Shown here one piece after another: positions 1 through 11,200 of a stretch of DNA of 64,000 nucleotides. Both the position numbers and the translations under genes were made by a program. The notes under the pieces are model-generated. The model was given only the letters and a program-made list of their open reading frames with translations. It made no database searches and was not told the DNA's origin. The stretch covers positions 4,407,501 through 4,471,500 of the forward strand of contig NC_087253.1 of the NCBI RefSeq assembly GCF_037042905.1, given 5' to 3'. The first letter of the stretch is position 1; each line of letters starts with the position of its first letter. The DNA is from Lytechinus pictus. Its lineage: Eukaryota > Echinodermata > Echinoidea > Temnopleuroida > Toxopneustidae.

Positions 1-1280
1 CATCCCTTTAAATGAAAAGATGTCAGGGCCTGAAATCAGGCAAAAGCCAAAAGACGAGCAACCCTGAGAAAAGCGAATTGCTCAACAACACAATCAGCAA
101 AATATTGAAATTCCAATTATAAATATCAATTGTGTCACACAAAGAGAAATGAATCATTATTAGGTAAAGTTGACACCAACCAGCAGTTCAGTTGTATAAA
201 TAGTTCAGTTGCATATTAATAAACTTTCCACACTAACATATCAACCGATCAGTTAAGGTAAGATTACCCCCAACAAAATTTTGAGTTGCATTTTAATAAA
301 GAGATACATCAATCAAGCATATTATCACTGGGAATCTCTTTAAAATTGGGCATAAAAATGAAAAATGCATTTTAGACTTTTTATATGCTTATTTCGAACA
401 CTTCAAGTCTGTGGTAACTTGACCACCATGTAAACGCCATCAAATTTTACACGAACACATTGAGAACAAATATACAAAATATAATATTTTGCTGGGTACA
501 AATTTCTCCCTTTCCCAAATGCCATTAACTCATTTGTAATCTTTTATGGTTACTGTAAAAAACACACACAAAAAACCCCAACAAAACAAACAAAACAAAA
601 ACAGATATATCAAATCAGAAGGCTAAAGTGCAACCATTTTCATTTATTTCTCTTACACTATATTTTCACTTGGATTCTCCATTTCCTTCAGATGACCTGG
701 GATTGTTGATCAGGGAAAAAATGCAACAATTCATATCTAAATAAAGAGTATAATTTAGAGCAAAATGCTGAAAATGTCATCAAAATTGGATAACAAATAA
801 CAAAGTTATTGAATACTTAAGTAGAGATCTAGATCTAAGCAATAATTTTGTGAAACTTCATATGCACATCATCATGAATATTCATTAGGTAGGCTGATAA
901 TGTACATCCCCACTTTGTGAGTTTGTCATTACATGAAATCATAATCATTTCATTTTTTGCATACATGATTGAATAATGTGATCAAATAAGTTGCAGCAAT
1001 AATTCTCTAAATCAGTTTGTCAATCCAATTTTTTAAGTTCTTGGTTAAAAAAAATAGATCTAGGCTTAGGCCTAGATTCTAATGTTAAAAATTTCTAACT
1101 CTTAACAGATCTTACTTGTTACTTAATTAGAATAGTAACTTAGATCTAGAATAGGCCCGAGATAAATTTCATATAATAAAATACAAAACAAGTGGGAATA
1201 TGAAATCATCAATTTGCTCATTGATTAAATTATTCATGACATGCCTAGAAATATTTTGTTAAAATGCCATACATGTCCTG
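1..1280. other. AT-rich non-coding sequence
   Basis: I see no coding exon or recognisable repeat here. The stretch is AT-rich with short AC and AG runs and AGATCTAG-type words. If the minus-strand first exon proposed at about 2.0 kb is real, this sequence would be its downstream intron or further exons, but I cannot identify any. Confidence 0.4.
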
Positions 1281-1495
1281 GGGGGTGTTTCACAAAGATG
1301 TAAGTATGACTTAGGTCGCACTTTAATAAATGCCTAAGGCTAAGCGTATCTGAAAACGCAAAATCTTATTCAATAAGCTGTAGTGCGCATCCACTTTGCA
1401 TGATCTGACCAATGCGATCAAGTATTTTATACCTCGTGCAACTAGGCATTTAGGTGCGACTCTACGTCATACTTAAATCTTTGTGAAACACCCCC
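1281..1495. mobile_element. Palindromic MITE-like DNA element
   Basis: The ends are inverted repeats about 30 bp long (1281-1310 against 1466-1495), beginning GGGGGTGTTTCACAAAGA, with one mismatch. The similarity continues inward more weakly (AGGTCGCA against TGCGACT). The interior has no reading frame. Small size, terminal inverted repeats and no coding capacity fit a non-autonomous DNA transposon. The target-site duplication is not clear. Confidence 0.7.
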
Positions 1496-1726
1496 TGGCT
1501 TGTCCATTTTTTATCATTATCAAATCATTGTTCAATGTTTTGTTGGTCTGATCTGTTTTAATCATATTATATTTTCAGCCAGGACCATCACTTCAACGTT
1601 AGACATTGCTGAACTTCAAAAAATACAAAATTCTCTTTACGTTTCCGCAAAATGCTTGGATAAAAAGATGAATTAAATGATATGAAATCATGGCAATGAT
1701 ACACGAGTCATGATCATGTCCAATGC

Positions 1727-1796
1727 ACATGCGGCAGCGGCGCCGCGCCATGCGTTTCGTAGCGCGCGCCGGTGCCTGTGCAGTGGCAGGCAAAAC
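1727..1796. other. Short GC-rich island
   Basis: About 70 bp of unusually GC- and CpG-rich sequence sits in otherwise AT-rich DNA (GCGGCAGCGGCGCCGCG and GCGCGCGCCGG are the core words). It lies about 200 bp downstream of the candidate minus-strand promoter. It could be a regulatory element or part of an exon, but no splice signal or start context decides this. Confidence 0.3.
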
Positions 1797-1978
1797 GAAT
1801 GAATGAATGAATGATTTGACAGCTGTGGTTTTGGTGTATATTTCAAAAAGGAAACTTCAAATTAAAATTTGGAGGATACGGATGCATAACATGTAAGCAC
1901 TCTCTGCACAACACACTCATTCTATCACTTGCTAACACCGAGGTATTATTAATTTCCAGATGAACATGAACAACTTAC

Positions 1979-2065
1979 CTGAAAAATTGCCAATATTGTC
2001 TTTCGGAGCTTCAAGATGGCGGGGATTAAACGTGTGATTTGATTGGTCGAAATATGACGTCAGTT
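1979..2065 (-). promoter_or_regulatory. Candidate minus-strand promoter and non-coding first exon
   Basis: Read on the minus strand there is a full CRE palindrome TGACGTCA (2055-2062), a CCAAT box (2042-2046), and the word CCGCCATCTT (2013-2022), which matches the YY1 consensus often placed at transcription starts of housekeeping genes. These are followed by a strong donor CAG/GTAAGT whose exon ends at 1979. No ATG lies between the YY1-like site and the donor, so this would be an untranslated first exon. The coding exons would lie further left, possibly outside the window. The motifs are seen directly; the promoter function is inferred. Confidence 0.4.
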
Positions 2066-2242
2066 TCAACATGAACCAGTAGGAACAAGTGACTTTGATA
2101 AGAATATTTTGGCGCGGGTGCGTTCAGCTGATCTCTAAATATCTTTAATGCTAATCACAGTAAAAGTGTTGCGACGCGACGAATCGGTCACCGTGGTTTT
2201 GTGTACCGGGTATATAAAAAGTAAGGTCTATTAAAATCTGGA

Positions 2243-2527
2243 TAGATCTATATAAAAATAACTCGGTATATTTATAACCTATAGAGAAATATACCGAGTT
2301 ATTTTTATTAATATATTTATTTACTTATGTTCATTTATCTATTTCTTTCTCCTATTTCTTTCTTCTTTCTTTATTTCTTTCTTTCTTTCTATCTTTCTAT
2401 CTTTCTTTCTTTCTTTCTTCCTTTCTTTCTTTCTTTCCTTCTTTCTATGTTTCTTAATTCTTTCTTTCTTTCTTTCTTTCTTTCCTTCTTTCTATGTTTC
2501 TTAATTCTTTCTTTCTTTCTTTCAGTT

Positions 2528-2563
<36 letters not shown>

Positions 2564-2904
2564 TCCTTCTTGTTTTTTTTTTTTCTTTAATTTTATTAGA
2601 TAGATCTATATAAAGATAACTCGGTATATTTCTTACCTATAGAGAAATATACCGAGTTATTTTTATTAATATATTTATTTACTTATGTTCATTTATCTAT
2701 TTCTTTCTCCTATTTTCTTTCTACTTTCTTTCTTTCTTTCTTTTTTTCTTTCCTTCTTGTTTTTTTTCTTTAATTTTATTAATTTTATATGTTACTATAA
2801 TTATTATTATTTATTCATTTATTTACTTATCTATTTTATTTTATTTTATTTTTTATTTTTATTTATTTATTTATTTATTATTATTATTATTATTTTTTTT
2901 TTTT
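2243..2904. repeat. Duplicated hairpin unit separated by a (CTTT)n microsatellite
   Basis: A unit of about 115 bp occurs twice (2243-2358 and 2599-2714). Each copy contains the same inverted repeat: ATAACTCGGTATATTT, loop, AAATATACCGAGTTAT. A CTTT/CTTC microsatellite of about 240 bp lies between the copies and a second pyrimidine/ATTT run follows the second copy. The reading frames here are translations of CTTT and TTTA repeats and are not genes. Confidence 0.75.
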
Positions 2905-2918
2905 GGGGGGGGGGGGGG
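2905..2918 (+). repeat. G14 homopolymer
   Basis: One of thirteen G tracts of ten or more bases on the plus strand of this window. The others begin near 4553, 4662, 5708, 6129, 9499, 16136, 30287, 31827, 32440, 42679, 43141 and 43483. Such tracts can form quadruplex DNA and are also prone to assembly error, so lengths are approximate. Confidence 0.85.
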
Positions 2919-3544
2919 TTAAGTTAATTGTGAGTTGTGCCGACTCGATCCATTTAGCAAACTATCCAGCTATAGACAAGGGGATCCGTCGGATGACCCC
3001 TCTCTATGAGTTTTTTTATAATGGTGAAAAAGGGAGAAAACAAAACTTAAAATTAAAGGGAAAATAAAGAGAGAAAGAAGAAAAAGTGCCCCGGCCAGTT
3101 GATACCTGACGTCGCCACAGTTCAGCATATAGAATTTACCGTTATATATATCCCCCTCTATGTTTTGTTCCTCCGCCTTCTCCGGAGATTAGCGATAAAT
3201 CGCAGTCGTCAATAGCATTAAATGAGATGATCGTGCACTGGGATGCACTGTTAGAAAATTTATCAATAAAATAAAATAAGTTCCTGCAACAGAGTTTCGA
3301 GAACACCTGTAATCTTACCAGATTGCGTAATCTTACATTAGATATCATGTAAAATTACAGGAAATTGGTAATTGGTGCTTGGAACCTTAAAAATTTCCTT
3401 AAATAAAACACACTTTTCCCCATTTTTAAACAGAATTGCAGAAAAAAAATAATGCTTTATGAATTCACAGAATGATTCTGTTATTGCTTTCTGCAACTCT
3501 TCTTTTTTTTCCTGTAAAATCAGGGATTTTTAACAGTGTGAAAT

Positions 3545-4085
3545 CAAGTCCACTCCCAGAAAAGAAAAAAATTGATACTGATTGGAAGATGAAGGCAAAC
3601 TAGTATGCTGAAGATTTTATTAAAAAACATTTTTCCAGCCGAAATGATTTTTTTTCACAACATTTTTTACTTACATGCATAACTCGATGATATGCATGCA
3701 AATTGAGAGATTCGATGATGTCACTCACTATTTCTTTTTCTTCATTTTTTTCTTCAAAATTTACAGATTTGTCAATTAGGACCCTCTTGAATGAACCACA
3801 AAAGGACAATATGAAATGTTGCGGGAGAGATAAATCCTGTGTTACATTTCAATATGGAGACATAATTGAAATATTGGCATCGATTTATGTAATACGAGAA
3901 AAAGAGACGGGGATGGGGGTGGCATCGCATCCTTCATCTGCAGACTTGAGTCGGTATGCAAATGAGGGAAGCGATGTGCATTTACATGTAGTTATTTAAG
4001 CCTAAGTGTTTTAAACGAAATTTCGAAATGTTATATCTATAGTCTTAGCATATAGAGTCCGATTTTGATGAAATTTTCTGTGTTT
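3545..4085. mobile_element. Diverged copy of the 17.7-kb palindromic element
   Basis: The left edge CAAGTCCACTCCCAGAAAAG resembles the termini of the element at 17681-18213. The interior shares with it the motifs CGATGATGTCACTCACTATTTC and CGGTATGCAAATGAGGGAA, and the right part resembles TCCGATTTTGATGAA. The copy is imperfect and its right terminus is not clean. Open frames in it are incidental. Confidence 0.5.
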
Positions 4086-6367
4086 AGCTCCAGCTATATC
4101 ATGTATATAGGCCTAGGTTTGTTTTTCTCAAATTGACCTTTTTTCTGCACTGATCCTTAGGCTTCCCCTCCATACTGGCACCCAAAACGGCTCTCTCAAC
4201 ATGAAAGGGGCAGGGGCACGGGGCGGGGTAGTATAGTCCTCCGATAGCCCTCATCCCTGTTTGAGATGACGGGTGCGCTATAATTATATACGCCTGTACC
4301 CGCGGCTCTCCCGCCCCCTTAATAAAAAGAAACCCGAAGAAAACAAAATTTGGCGGTACATACCGGTATGCACTTTGCGCGGACTTTATAGGGCCTACCG
4401 GCAGTCTTCTTTTACATGAAAAATATTAGCCCCCGAATTTATTTTTCGGAGGGACAGTTCACTCCATCAAAGGCAGCGATAGTTTTTGTTCATCCGAAGG
4501 GAGAGACAACTCTGTCCGATATGGGCTGTTGAACAAAATTTGAATGGGGGGCGGGGGGGGGGGGGGGTGGACGTAGGCCATCATGTCCCACGGTTCTGCG
4601 GTTTGAGCGGAAAGAGCCATCATGGCTGTATGCAAAAGTGTTTTCTGGACGTTCGGGGAGCGGGGGGGGGGGGGGGGGGGTGGGGGGTGGAGGAGTGGGT
4701 CAGGATGCGTTAAAATTTTCGAAGAAACTCAATTAATAGCGAGAGAGTGAAGCAACCAAGCTTTTCATTGGGGGTGATTTTGCGTATAATAAAGTATAAT
4801 ATTGTAGGATTTCATGCACACTTTAAGTTAATATTTATTTTTTTTGGTGAAATATAAGTTTTCAAATTTTATGGGACGGTTATTCCCCCCGCTGCGTACG
4901 ACCATCCTATAGCCTCTAAACTGCCGCCAGTCTACCCCATCATAAAGTGGATCCTGATTTTAAAAAAAATGTCTCGTGTTGATCATTTTCATTATAATCA
5001 GATTGTAAAAGCAAATAGACCCTATGTATTTTTAACTACAAGAAAATCAAAAGGGACCTAAACTTTCGATCCTAGCAGAATCTTCGTCGGAGGCAAAATG
5101 GCAAACATGACATTTTAATTACGTCTATAATGGCCTATACTGCAAAAAAGACCAGGCTTGACATTAGGCCAATGATTTATCATGGCAGGAAAGTTTAAAC
5201 TAATTAGTTTCATTTCTTTTTATTGAGAACTGCATCAAAAGTTTCAAACAGCATGATAAAAACGAATTTTCCAATTTGCTTACAATAATTGTTCAAAGAA
5301 AGAGTTACATAGGAAGACGCGATCCGGGGAGCGAAATTTCAGTTTCAACATGATCAAATAAAAAATAAAATAAATCATTCACTTTTAAAAGCCCTCTTAG
5401 GGAAATCTAAGGAGAAACTAAGTGACAAAAATATGAGTGACATCAGTTTAGAAACTCTTCAGAAATCAATTATTAAAAATACCCCGCGTTGTTACATCGC
5501 TCGATCAAGTAGTATACATATTTTTCCTAACAGGGGGCAAAATCTCTATCTAATATTTTACCAGAGGTAATCAGTCGCTCTTTTGCCAATCATAGTGATA
5601 TGCTTAACATTTCAGGGGTGAAATAAATAAAAAACACGCTCTGGTGCACATATTATATGGATTTGCTTGAGAATTTGCTATGAAACCGAGGGTTTTGAAA
5701 TTGTTGTGGGGGGGGGGGGGGCAACCGCCCATTGCCCCTACCACTCCCTCGCTGCGTACAGCTTCTGCGCTTGCCAGATTACGTCTGAGTGTGAACAACT
5801 GAGATTGGCATAATTGCTTTTTTTTTACAACAGGAAACGATATTCTGTGGAAAGAAAGCCGAGAAGTAAATGAATTCAGGAGAACCGTTGAATTTGCGAA
5901 ATTGATTCCTATTTTCGTGATGAGGACTACCTTAATCACACTTGTAGGAATACTCATCAACCCAGGTATATGGGAATATGTCAGAGGAATTTCAGGTAAG
6001 CACCTTGAATTAAAAAAAAAATGAAATTCAGAGAGATTTGCCCTAAATTCTTGATGTTTTGTATAAACATTTTTAATTTCTTGCATGTTGATGGCACAAT
6101 GTTCAATAATTAACTGTTTTTCGAACTCGGGGGGGGGGGGGGGGGTAGTGGGAGGGAGGGGGTGTTGATTGGACCAGCGGTGGTGTGTTAGTCTATCCGG
6201 TCCCAGGGGGGAAAAGAAGGAAACGTAGGGGAAGGGGACATAAAAGGAAAGCAAAGAAAAAAGTGAAAAGGAGTAGAGAGAGACGCTGCTGCTGCTCTCC
6301 ACCCTCACTCGAGTCATAAAAAATAGTGAAGAGGGGAACAGAAAAAAATAAAGATCAAGGGTCGGAA
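4086..6367. other. Non-coding interval with G tracts
   Basis: No gene is recognisable. The interval contains G15, G19, G14 and G17 tracts (4553, 4662, 5708, 6129) and short purine-rich runs. A long minus-strand open frame across 5604-6317 reads through two of the G tracts as polyproline and shows no domain, so I treat it as spurious. Confidence 0.4.
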
Positions 6368-6592
6368 GGGTAGAAACGTCGGTGTTAATTTAACACCAGC
6401 CTGGTATCTATATCGGTCCACACCAAAGAGGTGTTGAAACAACACCAGTTAAGAATCAAACCGATGTTGGTTTAATACTAATTGGTGTTGCTTAAATGCC
6501 AAATTGGTGTTAGACTAACGCCAAAACGTTGTTGATTCAACACCTCTCTGATACCAGGCTGGTGTTAAATAAACACCGGCGTTTTTGCAGTG
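6368..6592. mobile_element. Palindromic DNA element with GTGTT-type termini
   Basis: The two halves are inverted copies: TTAACACCAGCCTGGTAT at 6389-6407 is mirrored by ATACCAGGCTGGTGTTAA at 6551-6568, and the outer ends match more loosely. The interior repeats the word TTGGTGTT on both strands. There is no coding capacity, consistent with a MITE. Sequence at about 18690-18840 shows similar AACACCT words and may be a decayed relative. Confidence 0.6.
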
Positions 6593-7090
6593 TATATATT
6601 TTGTCTGCCTATTTTTAAAACAAACTTTCCTTCAGGGTAAACTTAACCTTTAAAAAGTGTCTAAAATATTAAACAAAGTTTATCGTTTTATATTTGGTTT
6701 TTATAAGACTAAGCATGATTGTTTAAACGGATTAAACAACTAAAGGTTCATATAGTCCATAGCATTGTATAAAATTTTAAGTTGTTTAACAGCTTTTAAA
6801 AGGAAATTGAGAAGGAAAAAAATAACAGGAGATCAAGACAGAAAGAAGATCGAGGAAGAAGAAAATGAAAATAGGCCGAAAGATAAAACCTGAAATGGAA
6901 AAAAGATATCAATTGTTGGGGCCAAGAAACCTGATAAATCCTATACGATATACATGAAATTTATGGATAAAGAAGGGGAATTGGAATAAATATTCGTTCC
7001 AAGGGACATACCGGCTGTCCCCGCTTGGAATTGCTAAAAAAACGAAAAAATCAAGGGGAGAAAAATGTAAGAAAAAAGAAGAAGGAAAGG

Positions 7091-7640
7091 CTCAAATTCA
7101 ACAGTATGGAGATGTTTTCACACTGTGCATAACTCGACAATGTGACTGTTCACAGCGTGTTCACATGGTCGACTGTGTGAATATATGATTCACATGGTTG
7201 AAATGCTCAAATTCAACAGTGTGGAGATGTTTTCACACTGTGGATAACTCGACAGTATAACTGTTCACAAAATTCAATGGGTTTCAATTGGAATTTTGTC
7301 CTGGGATTCACACTGTTGAAATGCTCAAATTCAACAGTGTGGAGATGTTTTCACACTGTGCATAACTCGACAGTGTGACTGTTCACAGCGTGTTTTCATG
7401 GTCGACTGTGTGAACATGTGATTCACACTGTTGAAATGGTCAAATTCAACAGTGTGGTGATGTTTTCACACTGTGGATAACTCGATAGTTAGACTGTTCA
7501 CAGCGTGTTCACATGGTCGACTATGATCGTGAATATGTGATTGACACTGTTGAATTGCTCAAATTCAACGATGAGAAGGGGTTATCACATTGTATTCAGT
7601 ACTGTGAACACACTGTGGGACACTGTGTTTTTCCAGTAGG
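7091..7640. repeat. Tandem minisatellite, about 117-bp unit, about 4.5 copies
   Basis: Units restart at about 7091, 7206, 7324, 7439 and 7558 with CTCAAATTCAACAGTGTGG, and each carries TTCACACTGT, ACTCGACAGT and GTGTTCACATGGTCGAC. The array ends in a TTTTTCCAGTAGGGATA-type edge. The same unit family forms a second array at 18971-19472, so this is a dispersed satellite-bearing element and not a local expansion. Confidence 0.8.
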
Positions 7641-7904
7641 GATAATGCAGTTCTGAAAGGAAGCACATGCGAAGAAGAAAAATGACAAAGGACAGGTTTA
7701 CACAAAAAAAGTTCCTTGGAATTACAGCTTCTCAAGACCAGAATGGGGTAGATGCGTTTACCTTTTTGGGAAGTTGGTGGCGCCAAATCCTCTAAATATG
7801 CTATTCTTTTTGGCACCCCTTATAGCTCCGGACTGCGGAAGGACACCGAATAAAATCACAGTGCGATTGTTTAGAAAATCGATCTTCAAAGGGACTGATT
7901 AAAA

Positions 7905-8075
7905 GAGTGTGTGTATTTGAGTTTTGTCAGACGTGTATCAATCAGATATGATTATTTACGTCTGGGACCGACCTTTAACGTCACCATCCGAAAGACGTGA
8001 CCAGGGCTCGAACCTCTGCATCAATTTGTAACTTCCCGCACAGCTTGGATTACAGGCGCACGCCACAACGCCCAG
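7905..8075 (-). mobile_element. tRNA-derived SINE, minus strand
   Basis: On the minus strand the 5' end has an A-box-like TGGCGTGCGCC and a B-box-like GGTTCGAGCCC. These are followed by the body word GACGTTAAAGGTCGGTCCC, which I recall as typical of marine-invertebrate SINE tails. The intervening anticodon-arm region does not fold as a functional tRNA. It lies about 160 bp upstream of the first visible MAM exon. Confidence 0.65.
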
Positions 8076-8233
8076 AGTAATAATATCCATATATTTGAAT
8101 AAGATGGCGGTAACTCGATCCTACTTACTTAATCAATGTTTTGGAGGGAGTATGCCGATTATGAATATTGATATTTATTATCTTTGAAAAAAATAACCTA
8201 TTTCTTTTTTCATTTCTTGTTGAAATTCTACAG

Positions 8234-11200
8234 AGCTTTTCTCCTGTCAGTTTGGAGATGGGGATTCATGTGGCATTCGTTCTTCACAGTGGAAAACGAT
8301 GAGCGGTCGGGAGCGAGTGAATCACGGTGATTGTTTATTTTTATTATTTTTTAGTTTAATTTTTCTAAGTTTATTTTCAATTTTCTAATTAGGCTTTTAT
8401 ATAACCCAAGCTAGAAAATAAAGAGAGGATGTATAGAGGATATGCTTCAGCTGTTACGATCAATTAATCTTACGCACCTGCTTGCACTCTAAATTGTGGA
8501 GCGTTGTGGCCCAGCGGATTAGTCCCCGGACTTTGAAACAGAGGGTCGTGGGTTCATATCCTAGCCATGGTGAGTTTCCTTCAGCAAGAAGTTTATCCAC
8601 ATTGTCCTGCACTCAACCCAGGTGAGGTGAATGGGTACCTGGCAGGAATTTATTCCTTAAAATGCCGAGCGCTGGAAAGGCTGGTTGAGCTACAGCCGGG
8701 GTAATCTCCAAGTCCTTTGGAAGCGCATAGAGACGTTATTTATTTATGTTATTATGCGTTATACAAGAACTGACTATTAATGTTATTATTATTAAATCAG
8801 TCAAAAATTACTAGTTTACAGGGTCAGCTGGGTGCAACTGTTATTCTAGTCATATTTGACTATTTTCTAATCGTATTTTACTAGAACAGAGTTATTTCTG
8901 ACTAGAATATAATTATGTCAGAAAAGTGACTATCAGTGGTTGCCATAATTATCAGTTGCACCCAGCTGACTACTAGTCTAGTCAATTTGTTTTTGTTATA
9001 AGAGTGTACACATGGTGGGGTGGGGTGGGGCTTGTGAGCTGTTGCACGACCGAGAATAAAAGAGAAAAATAATATGAAAAGAGATGAAATGAAAGGACTG
9101 AGGGTAAAATATGAAATACTTTTATAGATATCATATTAAAGCTGTCGTAAATAAGGGTTTCGTTCAGTTAATCATAATTATGTGAACAGTTTTTCTCTCT
9201 CGCTTAACTCGCTCGCGACTATACGAACGCCATGTTTTACCCCTTGAAATCTACGAACAACCATAAACTTGAATGGCATTCGATAGAAAATGTATCTCAA
9301 TCGGGTTTAAATCTTATTATTTCAATACATTAATTAATCTGAATTATACATCTTTTTAACATGCCATCTAATAAGCAGGAATGTATGGGAGGCAGTTACT
9401 TCACCGACTACCACATTTTCTCTATCAATAAAATTATCAACTATAGACTTATGAATTAATTTTGTTATTTGTCAACACCCAAGTACTGGCGTGTAAATGG
9501 GGGGGGGGGGGGCTTCGGCAATGCCCCATCCCGAAGTCCTTCCATAAATGAGAAAATGATAAAAAAGAATGAAAAAGAAAGAAAAAGAAAAAAGTAAAAT
9601 AATCATGATATTTTTTTTGTCATAGTTTGTCAAACTCTGTCACAAAAATAACTGTTCTTTATAGGCTTATATCATGTATATTAAGAGGGTCAATTTGTTT
9701 TTGGCTCGCTCGCGACTTTTTAGAGATTTTCCCCCTGATTTCTTTTGCTTACTACGCCACTGCACTCAAATAAATGAAAGTGATCAATTTCAGATGTTGT
9801 TTGAAGGTTTGCATGGTGGCATGTACAATCGCTGATGTGGTTTACGGTACACCATGTGGAGTATTATAGAAACAGTGGATAGAAGAAGAAAAATAAATGG
9901 ATAGGCGAGAAAGTGGAAAATTGAGAGTAGAGTAATCTTTCTTGAATGTAGCCCTGAAAAGGACTGTAAACCAGAAGAGATTGATGAGTTGAAATAGCTT
10001 GAGTAGTAGGATGGATGAGGAGATGCTGGCTTGAGTCGGCGAGTAGAGATGATGAGCAGAAGCAGTAGAGAGAATCAACGTTTCGGGCAGGTTGACTGTC
10101 CGTCTTCAGGAGATCAATTTCAGTGTATAAATACATTATATCATTTTCCCAGTGAACTCGTGCAGTGTCCAATATTGAATTGTATGCACATGTTCCTTTC
10201 ATGTATCCTAGCTGTTTCTTACGTTATACTTTTATTGCATAGGGACATGCAATCTGCTATGTATGATGTGCTATAAAAAGTATTATTATCATTATTTTTA
10301 TTATGATTATCAATTTGTTCCTTTTCAACAGGTTGGTTTTACGTAACGAAGCGTAATACTGAGTATGATATGAAAGCATTCAACCTTCCGCCAATAAGTG
10401 GGACATCGATCACGGCTCGACTCTCCTTCAACTACAAGTTCCATGGCTACACAACGTGTAGTCTCCTCGTAAGCGTCGGTGGAAACCTGAAGCTCAATCA
10501 GCGTCGTAGTAACACCAGAGACTCGGGGTGGAGAAGCACCCCCAACGTCGACTTCTGTTGTTGCCCGCGGTGTCCAACGGTAAGTCCCTCGGACAGAAGT
10601 AATATATGCAGGTCCCATGGATGTATACACATGCATTCCGAGTGGTAGTGGCATTGAACTAAACGACCAGTATTATGCAATCCGTTTTCAATTACCATGA
10701 TTACGCCAAGTTTGTGTGCTGAGAATTAAGGGATATTTAAAGTCAATTCTTTTGCTTAATAATACTATATGGCTATAGTATGGCTATACTAAACTATACT
10801 ATACTATGGCTATGTTGTACTATGTGGCTCCCCATAGTCAAACTACGACTTCACCACAATGATTCGATATAAACAAGATTTCAGTTTACGGGTATATATC
10901 TTGAAATTTGCCTACACTATATATATATATATATTATTATCAATATTTTTTTTGGGGGGGAGGTTAAAAATTAGCAAGGTTTTGTTATACTCTGAGCTTT
11001 TTATTTTTCAAATTCGCATGGTTTCATAATCTACCAACATTTGGCACAACTTTACTAAGAGCGTAAAGTAATTTAGCAATCAGACCTTTTCCACGGGTTA
11101 AGTAAAAACATTATCAATTGAGTATATTTGTAATACCCTTTTTAATAGCCAGTTCAATGATGTTACTCATGTTCAGATGGTATTGCTCATGTAAATTGGT

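Noticed and set aside
5604-6317. Minus-strand open frame of 237 codons
   Set aside because: It depends on two G tracts read as polyproline and on low-complexity Ser/Phe sequence, has no domain or splice context, and lies in repeat-rich DNA.
7091-7640. Regularly spaced repeats considered as a CRISPR array
   Set aside because: Units of about 117 bp are contiguous, with no unique spacers, and the genome is eukaryotic; it is a minisatellite.
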